Origin: Castellaniella hirudinis_A
GTDB lineage: Bacteria > Pseudomonadota > Gammaproteobacteria > Burkholderiales > Burkholderiaceae_B
Reading direction: 5' to 3'
Length of the DNA stretch: 64,000 bases
Assembly: GCF_047468865.1 (NCBI RefSeq)
Contig: NZ_JBLGTV010000013.1
Span: forward strand, 12,797 to 76,796
Part shown: in pieces, positions 38,843 through 46,503 of the stretch
How the letters are laid out: the number at the start of each line of letters is the position of its first letter
Numbering within the stretch: position 1 is the first letter of the stretch
Position numbers and translations under genes: made by a program
The notes under the pieces: generated by a model
The model's database searches: none
Told to the model about the DNA's origin: nothing
The model's input: only the letters and a program-made list of their open reading frames with translations

Positions 38843-38868
38843 AAAAAGACGCACCCCGAAGGGTGCGT
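38843..38868 (-). terminator. Factor-independent terminator or attenuator between sucB and lpd
   Basis: On the minus strand the arms ACGCACCC and GGGTGCGT enclose a TTCG tetraloop and are followed by CTTTTT. A UUCG loop closed by C-G and a U-run is the textbook intrinsic terminator shape. It lies inside the suc operon, 24 bases after the sucB stop, so it should reduce rather than abolish expression of lpd-zapE. Confidence 0.8.
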
Positions 38869-38891
38869 ACAAAACTACATCAACCCGGCGG

Positions 38892-40085
38892 TCAGACACT
38901 CAGCAGCAGGCGCTGCGGGTCTTCGAGGGCTTCTTTCATGGCGACCAGGGCCAGAACCGCTTCGCGGCCGTCGATGATGCGGTGATCATAGGACAGCGCC
39001 AGGTAGTTCATGGGTCGGATCACGATCTGGCCGTTTTCGACGACCGGGCGATCCTTGGTGGCATGAATCCCCAAAATAGCCGACTGGGGCGGATTGATGA
39101 TGGGCGTGGAGAGCATCGAGCCGAACACCCCGCCATTGGAAATGGAGAAGGTGCCGCCGGTGAGTTCATCCAGGGTTAGCTTACCATCCTGGGCGCGGCG
39201 GCCGAAATCGGCGATCTGTTTTTCGATGTCCGCCAGGGACAGCTGATCGGCATTGCGCAGGATGGGCACCACCAGCCCGCGCGGGCTGCCCACGGCCACG
39301 CCGATGTCGAAGAAGCCGTGATAGATGATGTCCTTGCCGTCCACCGAGGCATTGACGACGGGGTAGCGCTTGAGCGCCGCCACGGCGGCCTTGACGAAGA
39401 AAGACGTAAAGCCCAGCTTCACGCCGTGTTCTTTTTCGAAGGCTTCCTTGTATTTCTTGCGCAGATCCATGATGGCCTGCATATTGACTTCGTTGAACGT
39501 CGTCAGGATGGCGTTTTCGGACTGCGATTGGATCAGGCGCTCGGCCACGCGGGCGCGCAGGCGGCTCATGGGGACGCGCTGTTCGGGACGGCCATCCAGA
39601 TTGACCGGCACGGGCGCGGCCGGGGTGGCCGACGCCGCCGGGGCGGCGGAGGCGGCGTTCAGGGCATCGCCCTTGGTGACGCGGCCGGCGCGGCCCGTGC
39701 CTTCGATGGTGGCGGGATCAATGCCTTTTTCGGACAGGATCTTGCCCGCGGCGGGCGATGCCACCGAGGATTTGGTGGCCGGGGCGGCAGCGGCGGCTTC
39801 GGGCGCGGCGGCGGGGGCCTGTGCCGCCGGGGCGGCGGCCTTAGCTTCGGTGTCGATGCGCGCCAGCACCTCGCCCGAGGTGACGGTGCTGCCATCGCCC
39901 TTGACGATCTCGGACAGCACCCCCGAGGCGGGCGCCGGGACTTCGAGGACGACCTTGTCGGTTTCGACCTCGATCAGGATTTCATCGGCCTCGACGGCTT
40001 CGCCGGGCTGCTTTTTCCAGTTGAGCAGCGTGGCTTCGGAAATGGATTCTGAAAGCTGAGGAACGAGAACTTCGGTAATGGCCAT
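38892..40085 (-). CDS. sucB: Dihydrolipoyllysine succinyltransferase (E2) of 2-oxoglutarate dehydrogenase
   Basis: SucB passes the succinyl group to CoA and forms the 24-mer core. The 397-residue protein has one N-terminal lipoyl domain with the lipoylated Lys in IEVETDKVVLEVPAP (about residue 43). An Ala/Pro linker follows, then an E3-binding domain (SPAAGKILSEKGIDPATIEGTGRAGRVTKGDAL, about 110-145). Next are a second Ala-rich linker and the catalytic domain with LSYDHRIIDGREAVLALV. The order and single lipoyl domain are normal for SucB. It lies between sucA (39 bases upstream) and lpd. Confidence 0.96.
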   Translation of the reverse strand: MAITEVLVPQLSESISEATLLNWKKQPGEAVEADEILIEVETDKVVLEVPAPASGVLSEIVKGDGSTVTSGEVLARIDTEAKAAAPAAQAPAAAPEAAAAAPATKSSVASPAAGKILSEKGIDPATIEGTGRAGRVTKGDALNAASAAPAASATPAAPVPVNLDGRPEQRVPMSRLRARVAERLIQSQSENAILTTFNEVNMQAIMDLRKKYKEAFEKEHGVKLGFTSFFVKAAVAALKRYPVVNASVDGKDIIYHGFFDIGVAVGSPRGLVVPILRNADQLSLADIEKQIADFGRRAQDGKLTLDELTGGTFSISNGGVFGSMLSTPIINPPQSAILGIHATKDRPVVENGQIVIRPMNYLALSYDHRIIDGREAVLALVAMKEALEDPQRLLLSV

Positions 40086-40124
40086 AGTGATTTTTCCGGT
40101 ATATCTGTCTTTGAATGAGTCGGT

Positions 40125-43004
40125 TTATTTGATCAGCGAAAAGCTTTTCAGCTTGGGCGAAAAGGCTTGCTCGATGAGGGCGCGCTGCTGTTCCTGGTGT
40201 TTCGCCATGTAGCCCACGGCCGGCGACGCCGAAGCCGGTCGGCCGGCGTAACCCAGTTTCTGGCCGTCGTTCATGTTCTCGTACAAGTGGTGCTGCACAT
40301 AGAACCAGGGCCCCTGGTTCTGCGGTTCGTCCTGAACCCAGACCAATTCCTTGGCGTTGCCGTATTTTTGCAGCTCGGCCTGGAAGGATTTGTGCGCGAA
40401 CGGATACAGCTGTTCGATGCGCAAAACCGCCACGTCCTTGCGGCCCTGTTCGTCGCGCGCATGGACGAGGTCGTAGTAGACCTTGCCCGAGCACACCAGG
40501 ACGCGCTTGACGTCTTCGGCCACGATGTCGGCCTGGGTTTCCCCGATGACGGGCAGGAAACCGCCGGTGGCCAGGTCTTCCAGAGGCGACGCCGCGCTTT
40601 TGTTGCGCAGCAGGGATTTCGGCGTGAAGATGACCAGCGGCTTGCGAAACTGGCGGATCATCTGGCGACGCAGGACGTGGAAAATCTGCGCCCCGTTGGT
40701 GGGCTGCACCACCTGCATATTGTTGTCGGCGCACAGCTGCAAAAAGCGCTCGATGCGGCCCGAGGAGTGTTCCGGGCCCTGCCCTTCGTAGCCATGCGGC
40801 AACATCAGCACCAGACCGCAGGCGCGGCCCCACTTGGCCTCGCCGGAAGCGATGAACTGGTCGATGACGACCTGGGCGCCGTTGGCGAAGTCGCCGAACT
40901 GGGCTTCCCAGATGGTCAGGATGTTGGGCTCGGCCGTGGAATAGCCATACTCAAACCCCAGCACGGCGGCTTCGGACAGCACCGAGTCGATCACCGTGAA
41001 GGGCGCCTGGTTTTCGGAAACGTTTTGCAGCGGGATATAGGTGCCCGCGTCCCAGCGTTCGCGCTTTTGGTCGTGCAAGACCGCGTGGCGGTGCGTGAAC
41101 GTGCCCCGGCCGGAATCCTGCCCGGTGATGCGGATGGCGTAGCCATTGGCCACCAGGGTGGCGAAGGCCAGGTGTTCGCCCATGCCCCAGTCCAGGGGGT
41201 GTTCGCCGCGCGCCATGGCCAGGCGGTCGTGCAGCAGCTTGTTCACCAGGGGATGCACGGTAAAGCCGTCGGGCACCTGGGTGAGCTTTTCGCCGATGCG
41301 GGTGAGTTCGGCCAGCGGCACCGCGGTATCGGCCTGATCGGTCCATTTGGCCCCGAGGAAAGAAGACCAGTCGGTGGCGTATTTGTTCTTGTAGTCGGTC
41401 AGCACGGGTTCGACCGTGCGCTGGCCGTCTTCCATCAGTTGGCGGTAATCCTTGACCAACTGATCGGGTTCGCCTTCGGCCAAGACCCCCTGGGCCACCA
41501 GGCGGTCGGCATAGACCTTGCGGGTGCCAGGATGCTTGCCGATGCTTTTGTACATCAGCGGCTGGGTGAGCGACGGGGTGTCCTGTTCGTTGTGGCCCAG
41601 CTTGCGGAAGCAGACGATGTCCACCACGACGTCGTGGCCGAACTGCTGGCGGTAATCCAGGGCCAGCTTGGTGGCAAACACCACGGCTTCGGGGTCGTCG
41701 CCATTGACGTGAAACACCGGCGCTTCGATCATCTTGACGACATCGGTGCAATAGGTGGTGGAGCGGGTATCGCGCGGGTCGGAGGTGGTGAAGCCGATCT
41801 GGTTGTTGATGACGATGTGCAGGGTGCCGCCCGTGCCGTAGCCGCGCGTCTGGGCCAGGTTGAGGGTCTCCATGACCACGCCCTGGCCGGCGAAGGCCGC
41901 GTCGCCGTGCACCAGCACGGGCAGAACCTGGTCGCCCTTGGCATCGCCCCGGCGATCCTGGCGGGCGCGCACACTGCCCTCGACCACGGGATTGACGATT
42001 TCCAGATGGGACGGGTTGAACGCCAGCGACAGGTGCACAGGGCCGCCGCGCGTGGAGAGATCGCTGGAAAAGCCGTTGTGGTATTTGACGTCGCCGTCAC
42101 TGAGCGCCTGAGTGTGCTTGCCTTCGAATTCGGCGAACAGATCGCCCGGCATCTTGCCCATGATGTTGACCAGCAGATTCAGACGGCCCCGGTGAGCCAT
42201 GCCGACCACGATTTCCTGCACGCCGTTTTCACCCGCGTGGTTGACGACTTCGTCCATGGCGGCGATGAAGCTTTCGCCGCCTTCCAGCGAAAAACGCTTC
42301 TGGCCCACGTATTTGGTGTGCAGAAAACGTTCGAGGCCCTCGGCCTCGGTGACCTGCTGCAGGATGTTGCGCTTTTGTTCGGTGGTGAATTCGGGCACGC
42401 CCAAGGTGGATTCGAGGCGTTCTTGAATCCAGCGCTTGATGGCGGGGTCCGCGATGTACATGAACTCGACCCCGATATTGCGGCAGTACGTATCCTGCAG
42501 GGCCTTGATGATGTCCCGCATGGTCATCGTGTCGGCCTTGGTGAAATACGTATTGGTCGCGGAATAGATCTGGTCGAGATCGGCCTCGGACAGGCCATAG
42601 AACGCGGGATCGAGCTCGGGGATGGCCGGGCGTTCGCTGCGTTTCAGGGGATCGAGCTGGGCGATGCGCGAGCCCATCGAACGATAGGCGGCGATAATGG
42701 ACTGGACATAGACCTGCTTGCTGGCGATGGCCAGCGACTGGTCGGAAGCCTGGGCCGGGCGCACTTGGAAGGTGTTTTCGCGGGCGCGCTGGGCGAATGA
42801 AGCCACAATGGGGGCGTGGGCCTGGTCGCGGGTGGCCTCGCGGCCATCGGCGGCGGGCTGATGCTGCAGCTGGTCGAAGTAGCCGCGCCATTGATCCGGG
42901 ATGGAACCTGGGTTATTGAGGTAGTCTTCGTAGAGTTCTTCTACGTAGGGTGCGTTCGCACCGAAAAGATAAGAGTTGGACTGGAGTTCTTGTTCCGTGG
43001 ACAT
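40125..43004 (-). CDS. sucA: 2-oxoglutarate dehydrogenase E1 component
   Basis: SucA is the ThDP-dependent decarboxylase of the TCA-cycle complex. The 959-residue protein starts with the E1o-specific segment SNSYLFGANAPYVEELYEDYLNNPGSIPDQWRGYF. It has IVVGMAHRGRLNLLVNIMGK, the ThDP/Mg motif GDAAFAGQGVVMETLNLAQ followed by VINNQIGFTTSDP, and the C-terminal LRRQMIRQFRKPLVIFTPKSLLR. ATG 43004 with AGGTGA upstream is preferred over the in-frame GTG at 43016. First gene of sucA-sucB-lpd-zapE. Confidence 0.97.
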   Translation of the reverse strand: MSTEQELQSNSYLFGANAPYVEELYEDYLNNPGSIPDQWRGYFDQLQHQPAADGREATRDQAHAPIVASFAQRARENTFQVRPAQASDQSLAIASKQVYVQSIIAAYRSMGSRIAQLDPLKRSERPAIPELDPAFYGLSEADLDQIYSATNTYFTKADTMTMRDIIKALQDTYCRNIGVEFMYIADPAIKRWIQERLESTLGVPEFTTEQKRNILQQVTEAEGLERFLHTKYVGQKRFSLEGGESFIAAMDEVVNHAGENGVQEIVVGMAHRGRLNLLVNIMGKMPGDLFAEFEGKHTQALSDGDVKYHNGFSSDLSTRGGPVHLSLAFNPSHLEIVNPVVEGSVRARQDRRGDAKGDQVLPVLVHGDAAFAGQGVVMETLNLAQTRGYGTGGTLHIVINNQIGFTTSDPRDTRSTTYCTDVVKMIEAPVFHVNGDDPEAVVFATKLALDYRQQFGHDVVVDIVCFRKLGHNEQDTPSLTQPLMYKSIGKHPGTRKVYADRLVAQGVLAEGEPDQLVKDYRQLMEDGQRTVEPVLTDYKNKYATDWSSFLGAKWTDQADTAVPLAELTRIGEKLTQVPDGFTVHPLVNKLLHDRLAMARGEHPLDWGMGEHLAFATLVANGYAIRITGQDSGRGTFTHRHAVLHDQKRERWDAGTYIPLQNVSENQAPFTVIDSVLSEAAVLGFEYGYSTAEPNILTIWEAQFGDFANGAQVVIDQFIASGEAKWGRACGLVLMLPHGYEGQGPEHSSGRIERFLQLCADNNMQVVQPTNGAQIFHVLRRQMIRQFRKPLVIFTPKSLLRNKSAASPLEDLATGGFLPVIGETQADIVAEDVKRVLVCSGKVYYDLVHARDEQGRKDVAVLRIEQLYPFAHKSFQAELQKYGNAKELVWVQDEPQNQGPWFYVQHHLYENMNDGQKLGYAGRPASASPAVGYMAKHQEQQRALIEQAFSPKLKSFSLIK

Positions 43005-43317
43005 TGTGCGCTTCACCTGACGGGTGTTTCACCCGAACGATGCAGATTAATAAACCTTCCGCGACTCGGCCAGACCGATTAGCGGATAGCAGGGGCAGAA
43101 GGCCGGTTGTACGACGCCTTGCATAAGCCGTATTAAGGCTAAAGTATACCCGTCTTGCCTCGCGGGTTTAAACTGAACGGCTCAAAACGCCCGGTCTATG
43201 CCGCTTTTCACGAAATTGGCGTTGGGTTTATCAAACACTTGCACGGCCTGGCCCCCACACCCCGCGACCAGACCCGACAGCACCCCATATCCAAATAACA
43301 TCGGAGCCTCGCACATC
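43005..43317. promoter_or_regulatory. Divergent promoter region between sucA and maeB
   Basis: This 313-base gap holds no gene that I can support. On the minus strand TATACT at 43148-43143 is a good -10 candidate for sucA, giving a leader of about 130 bases. A matching -35 is not clear. On the plus strand no single promoter stands out. The GC content drops in 43080-43200 relative to the flanking genes, as expected for control DNA. Confidence 0.4.
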
Positions 43318-45612
43318 ATGATCCAGAACGACGACCGCGCCAAAATGGCGCTGGATTACCATGAATTCCCCACCCCGGGCAAAATCTCGGTGGTACCCAC
43401 CAAGCCCCTGGCCAATCAGGACGACCTGACCCTGGCGTACTCGCCCGGCGTGGCCACCGCCAGCATGGCCATCCATGCCGAAGGCGAGGCCGCCGCGGCC
43501 AAATACACCTCGCGCGCCAATCTGGTGGGGGTGGTCACCAACGGCACGGCGGTGCTGGGCCTGGGCAACATCGGCCCGCTGGCGGCCAAGCCGGTCATGG
43601 AAGGCAAGGGCTGCCTGTTCAAGAAATTCGCCGGCATCGACGTGTTCGACATCGAGCTGAACGAACATGATCCCGACAAGCTGGTGGACATCATCGCGGC
43701 GCTGGAGCCGACCCTGGGCGGCATCAACCTCGAAGACATCAAGGCGCCCGAATGCTTCTATATTGAAAAGAAGCTGCGCGAGCGCATGAAAATCCCCGTG
43801 TTCCACGACGATCAGCACGGCACCGCCATCATTTCCTCGGCGGCGGTGCTCAACGGCCTCAAGGTCGTGGGCAAGGCGCTCAACGAAGTCAAGCTGGTGT
43901 GTTCAGGGGCTGGGGCCGCCGCCATCGCCTGCCTGGATCTCCTGGTCAAGCTGGGCGTTGCGCAGAAAAACATCTTCGTCGTCGATTCGCGCGGGGTCAT
44001 CTGGCGGGGCCGCGACGAAAACATGGAAGCCAACAAGGCCCGCTACGCGCAGGACACCGATGCGCGCACCCTGGCCGACGTCTGCCAGGGCGCGGACGTG
44101 TTCCTGGGCTGCTCGGCCCCCGGCGTGCTGACCCAGGACATGGTGCGCAGCATGGCCAAGCAGCCGCTGATCCTGGCCCTGGCCAACCCCGACCCGGAAA
44201 TCCGGCCGGAGGACGCCAAGGCCGCCCGCCCGGACTGCATCGTGGCCACCGGCCGATCCGACTACCCCAACCAGGTCAACAACGTGCTGTGCTTCCCGTT
44301 CATTTTCCGGGGGGCGATGGACTGCGGCGCCACGGTCATCAACGAGGACATGAAACTGGCCTGCGTCAAGGCCATCGCCGAACTGGCCGAAGCCGAAAGC
44401 AGCGCCGAAGTCGCCGGGGCTTACGCCGACCAGGATCTGTCCTTCGGCCCCGAATACATCATCCCCAAACCCTTCGACCCCCGCCTGATCGTCAAGATCG
44501 CCCCGGCGGTGGCCCAGGCGGCGGCGGATTCCGGTGTGGCGCGCCGCCCGATCGAGGACATGGACGCCTACCGCCAGTCCCTGATGAGCATCGTGTACCA
44601 CTCCGGGCAATTGATGCGCCCGCTGTTCCGCCAGGCAAAATCCGCGCCCAAGCGCGTGATCTACGCCGACGGCGAGGACGAGCGCGTGCTGCGCGCCGCC
44701 CAGACCGCCATCGACGAGCAGATCGCCTTCCCGATTCTGGTGGGCCGCCCCAGCGTCATCAACATGCGCATCAGCAAGTTCGGCCTGCGTCTGGCGCCGG
44801 GCAAGAACATCGAGATCGTCGACCCGGAAGACGATTCCCGCTTCAACGAAACCTGGTCGGCCTACTACAAGCTGCGCGGCCGCGAAGGCGTGACGCCGGA
44901 CATCGCCAAGGCCATGGTGCGCAAGCACAACTCGCTGATCGGCGTCATGCTGCTGCAGCGCGGCGACGCCGACGCCATGATCTGCGGGGTGGCCAGCCGC
45001 TTCGACAACCAGCTGAAATACGTGCAGGAAATCATCGGCCTGAAGCCCACGGCGCGCACCTACGCCGCCATGAACGTGCTGATGCTGCCCACGCAGACGC
45101 TGTTCATCTGCGACACGCACGTCAACGAAAACCCGGACGCCGAACAGATCGCCGACATGACGATCCTGGCGGCCGAGGAAGTCCGCCGCTTCGGCATCGT
45201 GCCCAAGATCGCCCTGCTGTCGCATTCCAATTTCGGCAGCCGGCCCTCGGCCTCGTCCCTGAAAATGGCCGAAGCCCGGCGCATCATCGCCCAGCGCGCC
45301 CCCGACCTGGAAGTGGACGGTGAAATGCACGCGGATTCGGCCCTGTCCGAAACCATCCGCACCAAGGCCTACCCCGACACCACCCTGAAGGGGCCGGCCA
45401 ACCTGCTGATCACCCCCAATCTGGACGCCGGCAACATCACCTACAACATGCTGAAGATGACCGGCAGCCACGGGGTCGCCATGGGGCCGGTGCTGCTGGG
45501 CGCGGCCCGCCCGGTGCATATCCTGACCACCAGTTCCACCGTGCGGCGCATCGTCAACATGACCGCCCTGGCCGTGGTGGACGCCCAGCAGGAGGTCGGG
45601 CAGGCCATCTAG
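43318..45612 (+). CDS. maeB: NADP-type malic enzyme with C-terminal phosphotransacetylase-like domain
   Basis: MaeB decarboxylates malate to pyruvate. The 764-residue protein has the N-terminal malic domain (ALDYHEFPTPGKISVVPTKPL, FAGIDVFDIELNEHD, PVFHDDQHGTAIISSAAVLNGLK) and a Rossmann NAD(P) domain (LVCSGAGAAAIACLDLLVKLG). From about residue 430 it has a phosphate acetyltransferase-like domain (PKRVIYADGEDERVLRAAQ, ICGVASRFDNQLKYVQEIIGLKP). In MaeB this domain binds acetyl-CoA for allosteric control and is not itself catalytic. ATG 43318 is chosen on the conserved N-terminus; a Met at 43198 would add 40 residues of promoter-region sequence. Confidence 0.94.
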   Translation: MIQNDDRAKMALDYHEFPTPGKISVVPTKPLANQDDLTLAYSPGVATASMAIHAEGEAAAAKYTSRANLVGVVTNGTAVLGLGNIGPLAAKPVMEGKGCLFKKFAGIDVFDIELNEHDPDKLVDIIAALEPTLGGINLEDIKAPECFYIEKKLRERMKIPVFHDDQHGTAIISSAAVLNGLKVVGKALNEVKLVCSGAGAAAIACLDLLVKLGVAQKNIFVVDSRGVIWRGRDENMEANKARYAQDTDARTLADVCQGADVFLGCSAPGVLTQDMVRSMAKQPLILALANPDPEIRPEDAKAARPDCIVATGRSDYPNQVNNVLCFPFIFRGAMDCGATVINEDMKLACVKAIAELAEAESSAEVAGAYADQDLSFGPEYIIPKPFDPRLIVKIAPAVAQAAADSGVARRPIEDMDAYRQSLMSIVYHSGQLMRPLFRQAKSAPKRVIYADGEDERVLRAAQTAIDEQIAFPILVGRPSVINMRISKFGLRLAPGKNIEIVDPEDDSRFNETWSAYYKLRGREGVTPDIAKAMVRKHNSLIGVMLLQRGDADAMICGVASRFDNQLKYVQEIIGLKPTARTYAAMNVLMLPTQTLFICDTHVNENPDAEQIADMTILAAEEVRRFGIVPKIALLSHSNFGSRPSASSLKMAEARRIIAQRAPDLEVDGEMHADSALSETIRTKAYPDTTLKGPANLLITPNLDAGNITYNMLKMTGSHGVAMGPVLLGAARPVHILTTSSTVRRIVNMTALAVVDAQQEVGQAI

Positions 45613-45631
45613 GCGGCGTATCGGCGTTCGG

Positions 45632-45650
45632 GCGCCATCCCGGATGGCGC
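45632..45650. terminator. Hairpin between convergent maeB and the gp25/TssE gene
   Basis: GCGCCATC (45632-45639), CCG, GATGGCGC (45643-45650) form a perfect 8-bp stem 20 bases past the maeB stop. It can serve transcripts from both sides. There is no U-run. Confidence 0.45.
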
Positions 45651-45664
45651 GCCCGGCGCCGCAA

Positions 45665-46102
45665 TCAGAAGTTACGCAAGGGCTCGATGAAAATCCGGCC
45701 CGACGAATTGATCCGCACGCTGACGGCGAACGGCAGATCCGGGGCGCCCGCGCGGGCGGTGGTCAACAGGCCGGACAGCTCGAAGCGCAGGGCGATGACG
45801 TCGCGCCGTTCGGACGACACCGCGATCCGGCACTGCCGCAGGCGCGGCTCGAACTGGCTGACCTGGCGCAAAATGGTCTCGGACAAGGCTTCGGGCGTGC
45901 CCACCGAAAACGAGCCGGCGATATTGCTCATGTCGGCCAGGCCATACTGCGCATCAATGGGCACGGATCCCGCCCGGGTATTCAGCAGCCGCGTCAGGTG
46001 CTGCACCACAGAGGCCGCCAGTTGGCGATCCGGCGGCGAACCGGCCGCCAGACCCGGATCTTCCAGACTGGTCAGGCGTTCCAGCAAACGAATCTGACTC
46101 AT
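45665..46102 (-). CDS. Orphan gp25/TssE-type baseplate wedge protein
   Basis: This 145-residue protein matches the gp25/TssE family. TssE joins sheath and baseplate of type VI secretion and related contractile machines. The visible family features are SQIRLLERL at the N-terminus and SVVQHLTRLLNTRAGSVPIDAQYGLADMSNI, the segment in which TssE carries its conserved GLPD-type turn. ILRQVSQFEPRLRQCRIAV and LRFELSGLL follow, with a C-terminal VSVRINSSGRIFIEP. No other type VI gene is present in the window. The coding frame is intact and conserved-looking, so it is either a stray member of a distant T6SS set or a relic. Confidence 0.8.
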   Translation of the reverse strand: MSQIRLLERLTSLEDPGLAAGSPPDRQLAASVVQHLTRLLNTRAGSVPIDAQYGLADMSNIAGSFSVGTPEALSETILRQVSQFEPRLRQCRIAVSSERRDVIALRFELSGLLTTARAGAPDLPFAVSVRINSSGRIFIEPLRNF

Positions 46103-46210
46103 GGCGCTTCTCCCTTGACACGGCCAGAATCGCTGGCCCCACGGCTGATTTTACGGGATCGTCATGGTGTCGGGGCGGCGGGGGCCCGACGACCGGGGCC
46201 CGCGCACGGC

Positions 46211-46289
46211 GAGCGCATGCGAATCAGGCCCGCGTATCGGCAAGCCCATGCGCTGGCAGGCCCATGCATTGACAAGCCCGCGCATTTGT
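46211..46289. repeat. Five tandem copies of a 16-bp repeat upstream of the thiamine riboswitch
   Basis: Four head-to-tail 16-base units lie at 46226-46241, 46242-46257, 46258-46273 and 46274-46289, with consensus A(A/G)GCCC(A/G)YGYRYTKRC. A degenerate 15-base copy precedes them at 46211-46225. The -35 box TTGACA of the presumed promoter straddles copies 3 and 4. The unit is too short and has no spacers, so it is not a CRISPR. It could be a set of protein-binding sites or a slippage-prone tract. Confidence 0.75.
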
Positions 46290-46297
46290 CTTAAATT
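46269..46297 (+). promoter_or_regulatory. Sigma-70 promoter for the riboswitch-controlled operon
   Basis: A perfect -35 TTGACA (46269-46274) is followed after 17 bases by TAAATT (46292-46297), a 5-of-6 -10 match. Transcription would start near 46304, right at the front of the TPP riboswitch. This is the best promoter match seen in the window. Confidence 0.75.
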
Positions 46298-46306
46298 TTT
46301 GGGCTG

Positions 46307-46402
46307 TTCCTAGGGGTGTCCAATTTTTTGGGCTGAGACTTCGCCACACCCGGCGATAACCCTTCGAACCTGATCCGGTTCATACCGGCGAAGGGAAGGA
46401 TC
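46307..46402 (+). ncRNA. TPP (THI-box) riboswitch
   Basis: The conserved THI elements are present in order: GGGGTG(T)C (46313-46320), GGGCTGAGA (46330-46338, the pyrimidine-binding bulge of the CUGAGA motif), ACCC at the second helix, then CCTTCGAACCTGATCCGGTTCATACCGGCGAAGG (split here: ACCTGATC 46368-46375, ACCGGCG 46384-46390, AAGGGA 46391-46396). The CCCTTCG arm (46360-46366) pairs with CGAAGGG (46389-46395). The switch binds thiamine pyrophosphate and turns off thiamine genes. It lies just before the symporter gene and TenA. Confidence 0.93.
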
Positions 46403-46440
46403 GCACCATCTGCCATTTCTGGCGCCTTCCCCCTTTTCTT
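46393..46440 (+). terminator. Candidate expression platform (attenuator) of the TPP riboswitch
   Basis: GGGAAGG (46393-46399) is complementary to CCTTCCC (46425-46431), and the latter is followed by CCTTTTCTT. GGGAAGG shares bases with the aptamer arm CGAAGGG (46389-46395), so the two pairings exclude each other. The overlap suggests control of transcript elongation. Ligand-bound aptamer would be expected to favour shut-off, so an extra competing helix may exist that I do not see. The ribosome site (AAGGGGA, 46493-46499) lies 50 bases further on, and translational control is an alternative. Confidence 0.45.
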
Positions 46441-46503
46441 GTCTGCCGCCCGGGCTGGCTTGCGCCCCGGCGGCCTGATCGGCGCGCGCGCCAAGGGGAC
46501 ATC

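Noticed and set aside
40167..42800. Long open frame antisense to sucA (877 codons)
   Set aside because: It is a mirror of the SucA coding bias. The product is H/G/V-rich with no family features and no ribosome site.
43903..45519. Open frame antisense to maeB
   Set aside because: Same composition effect; MaeB has complete domains on the other strand.
46211..46289. CRISPR array reading of the 16-bp repeats
   Set aside because: There are no spacers between units, the unit is too short and no cas genes are present.
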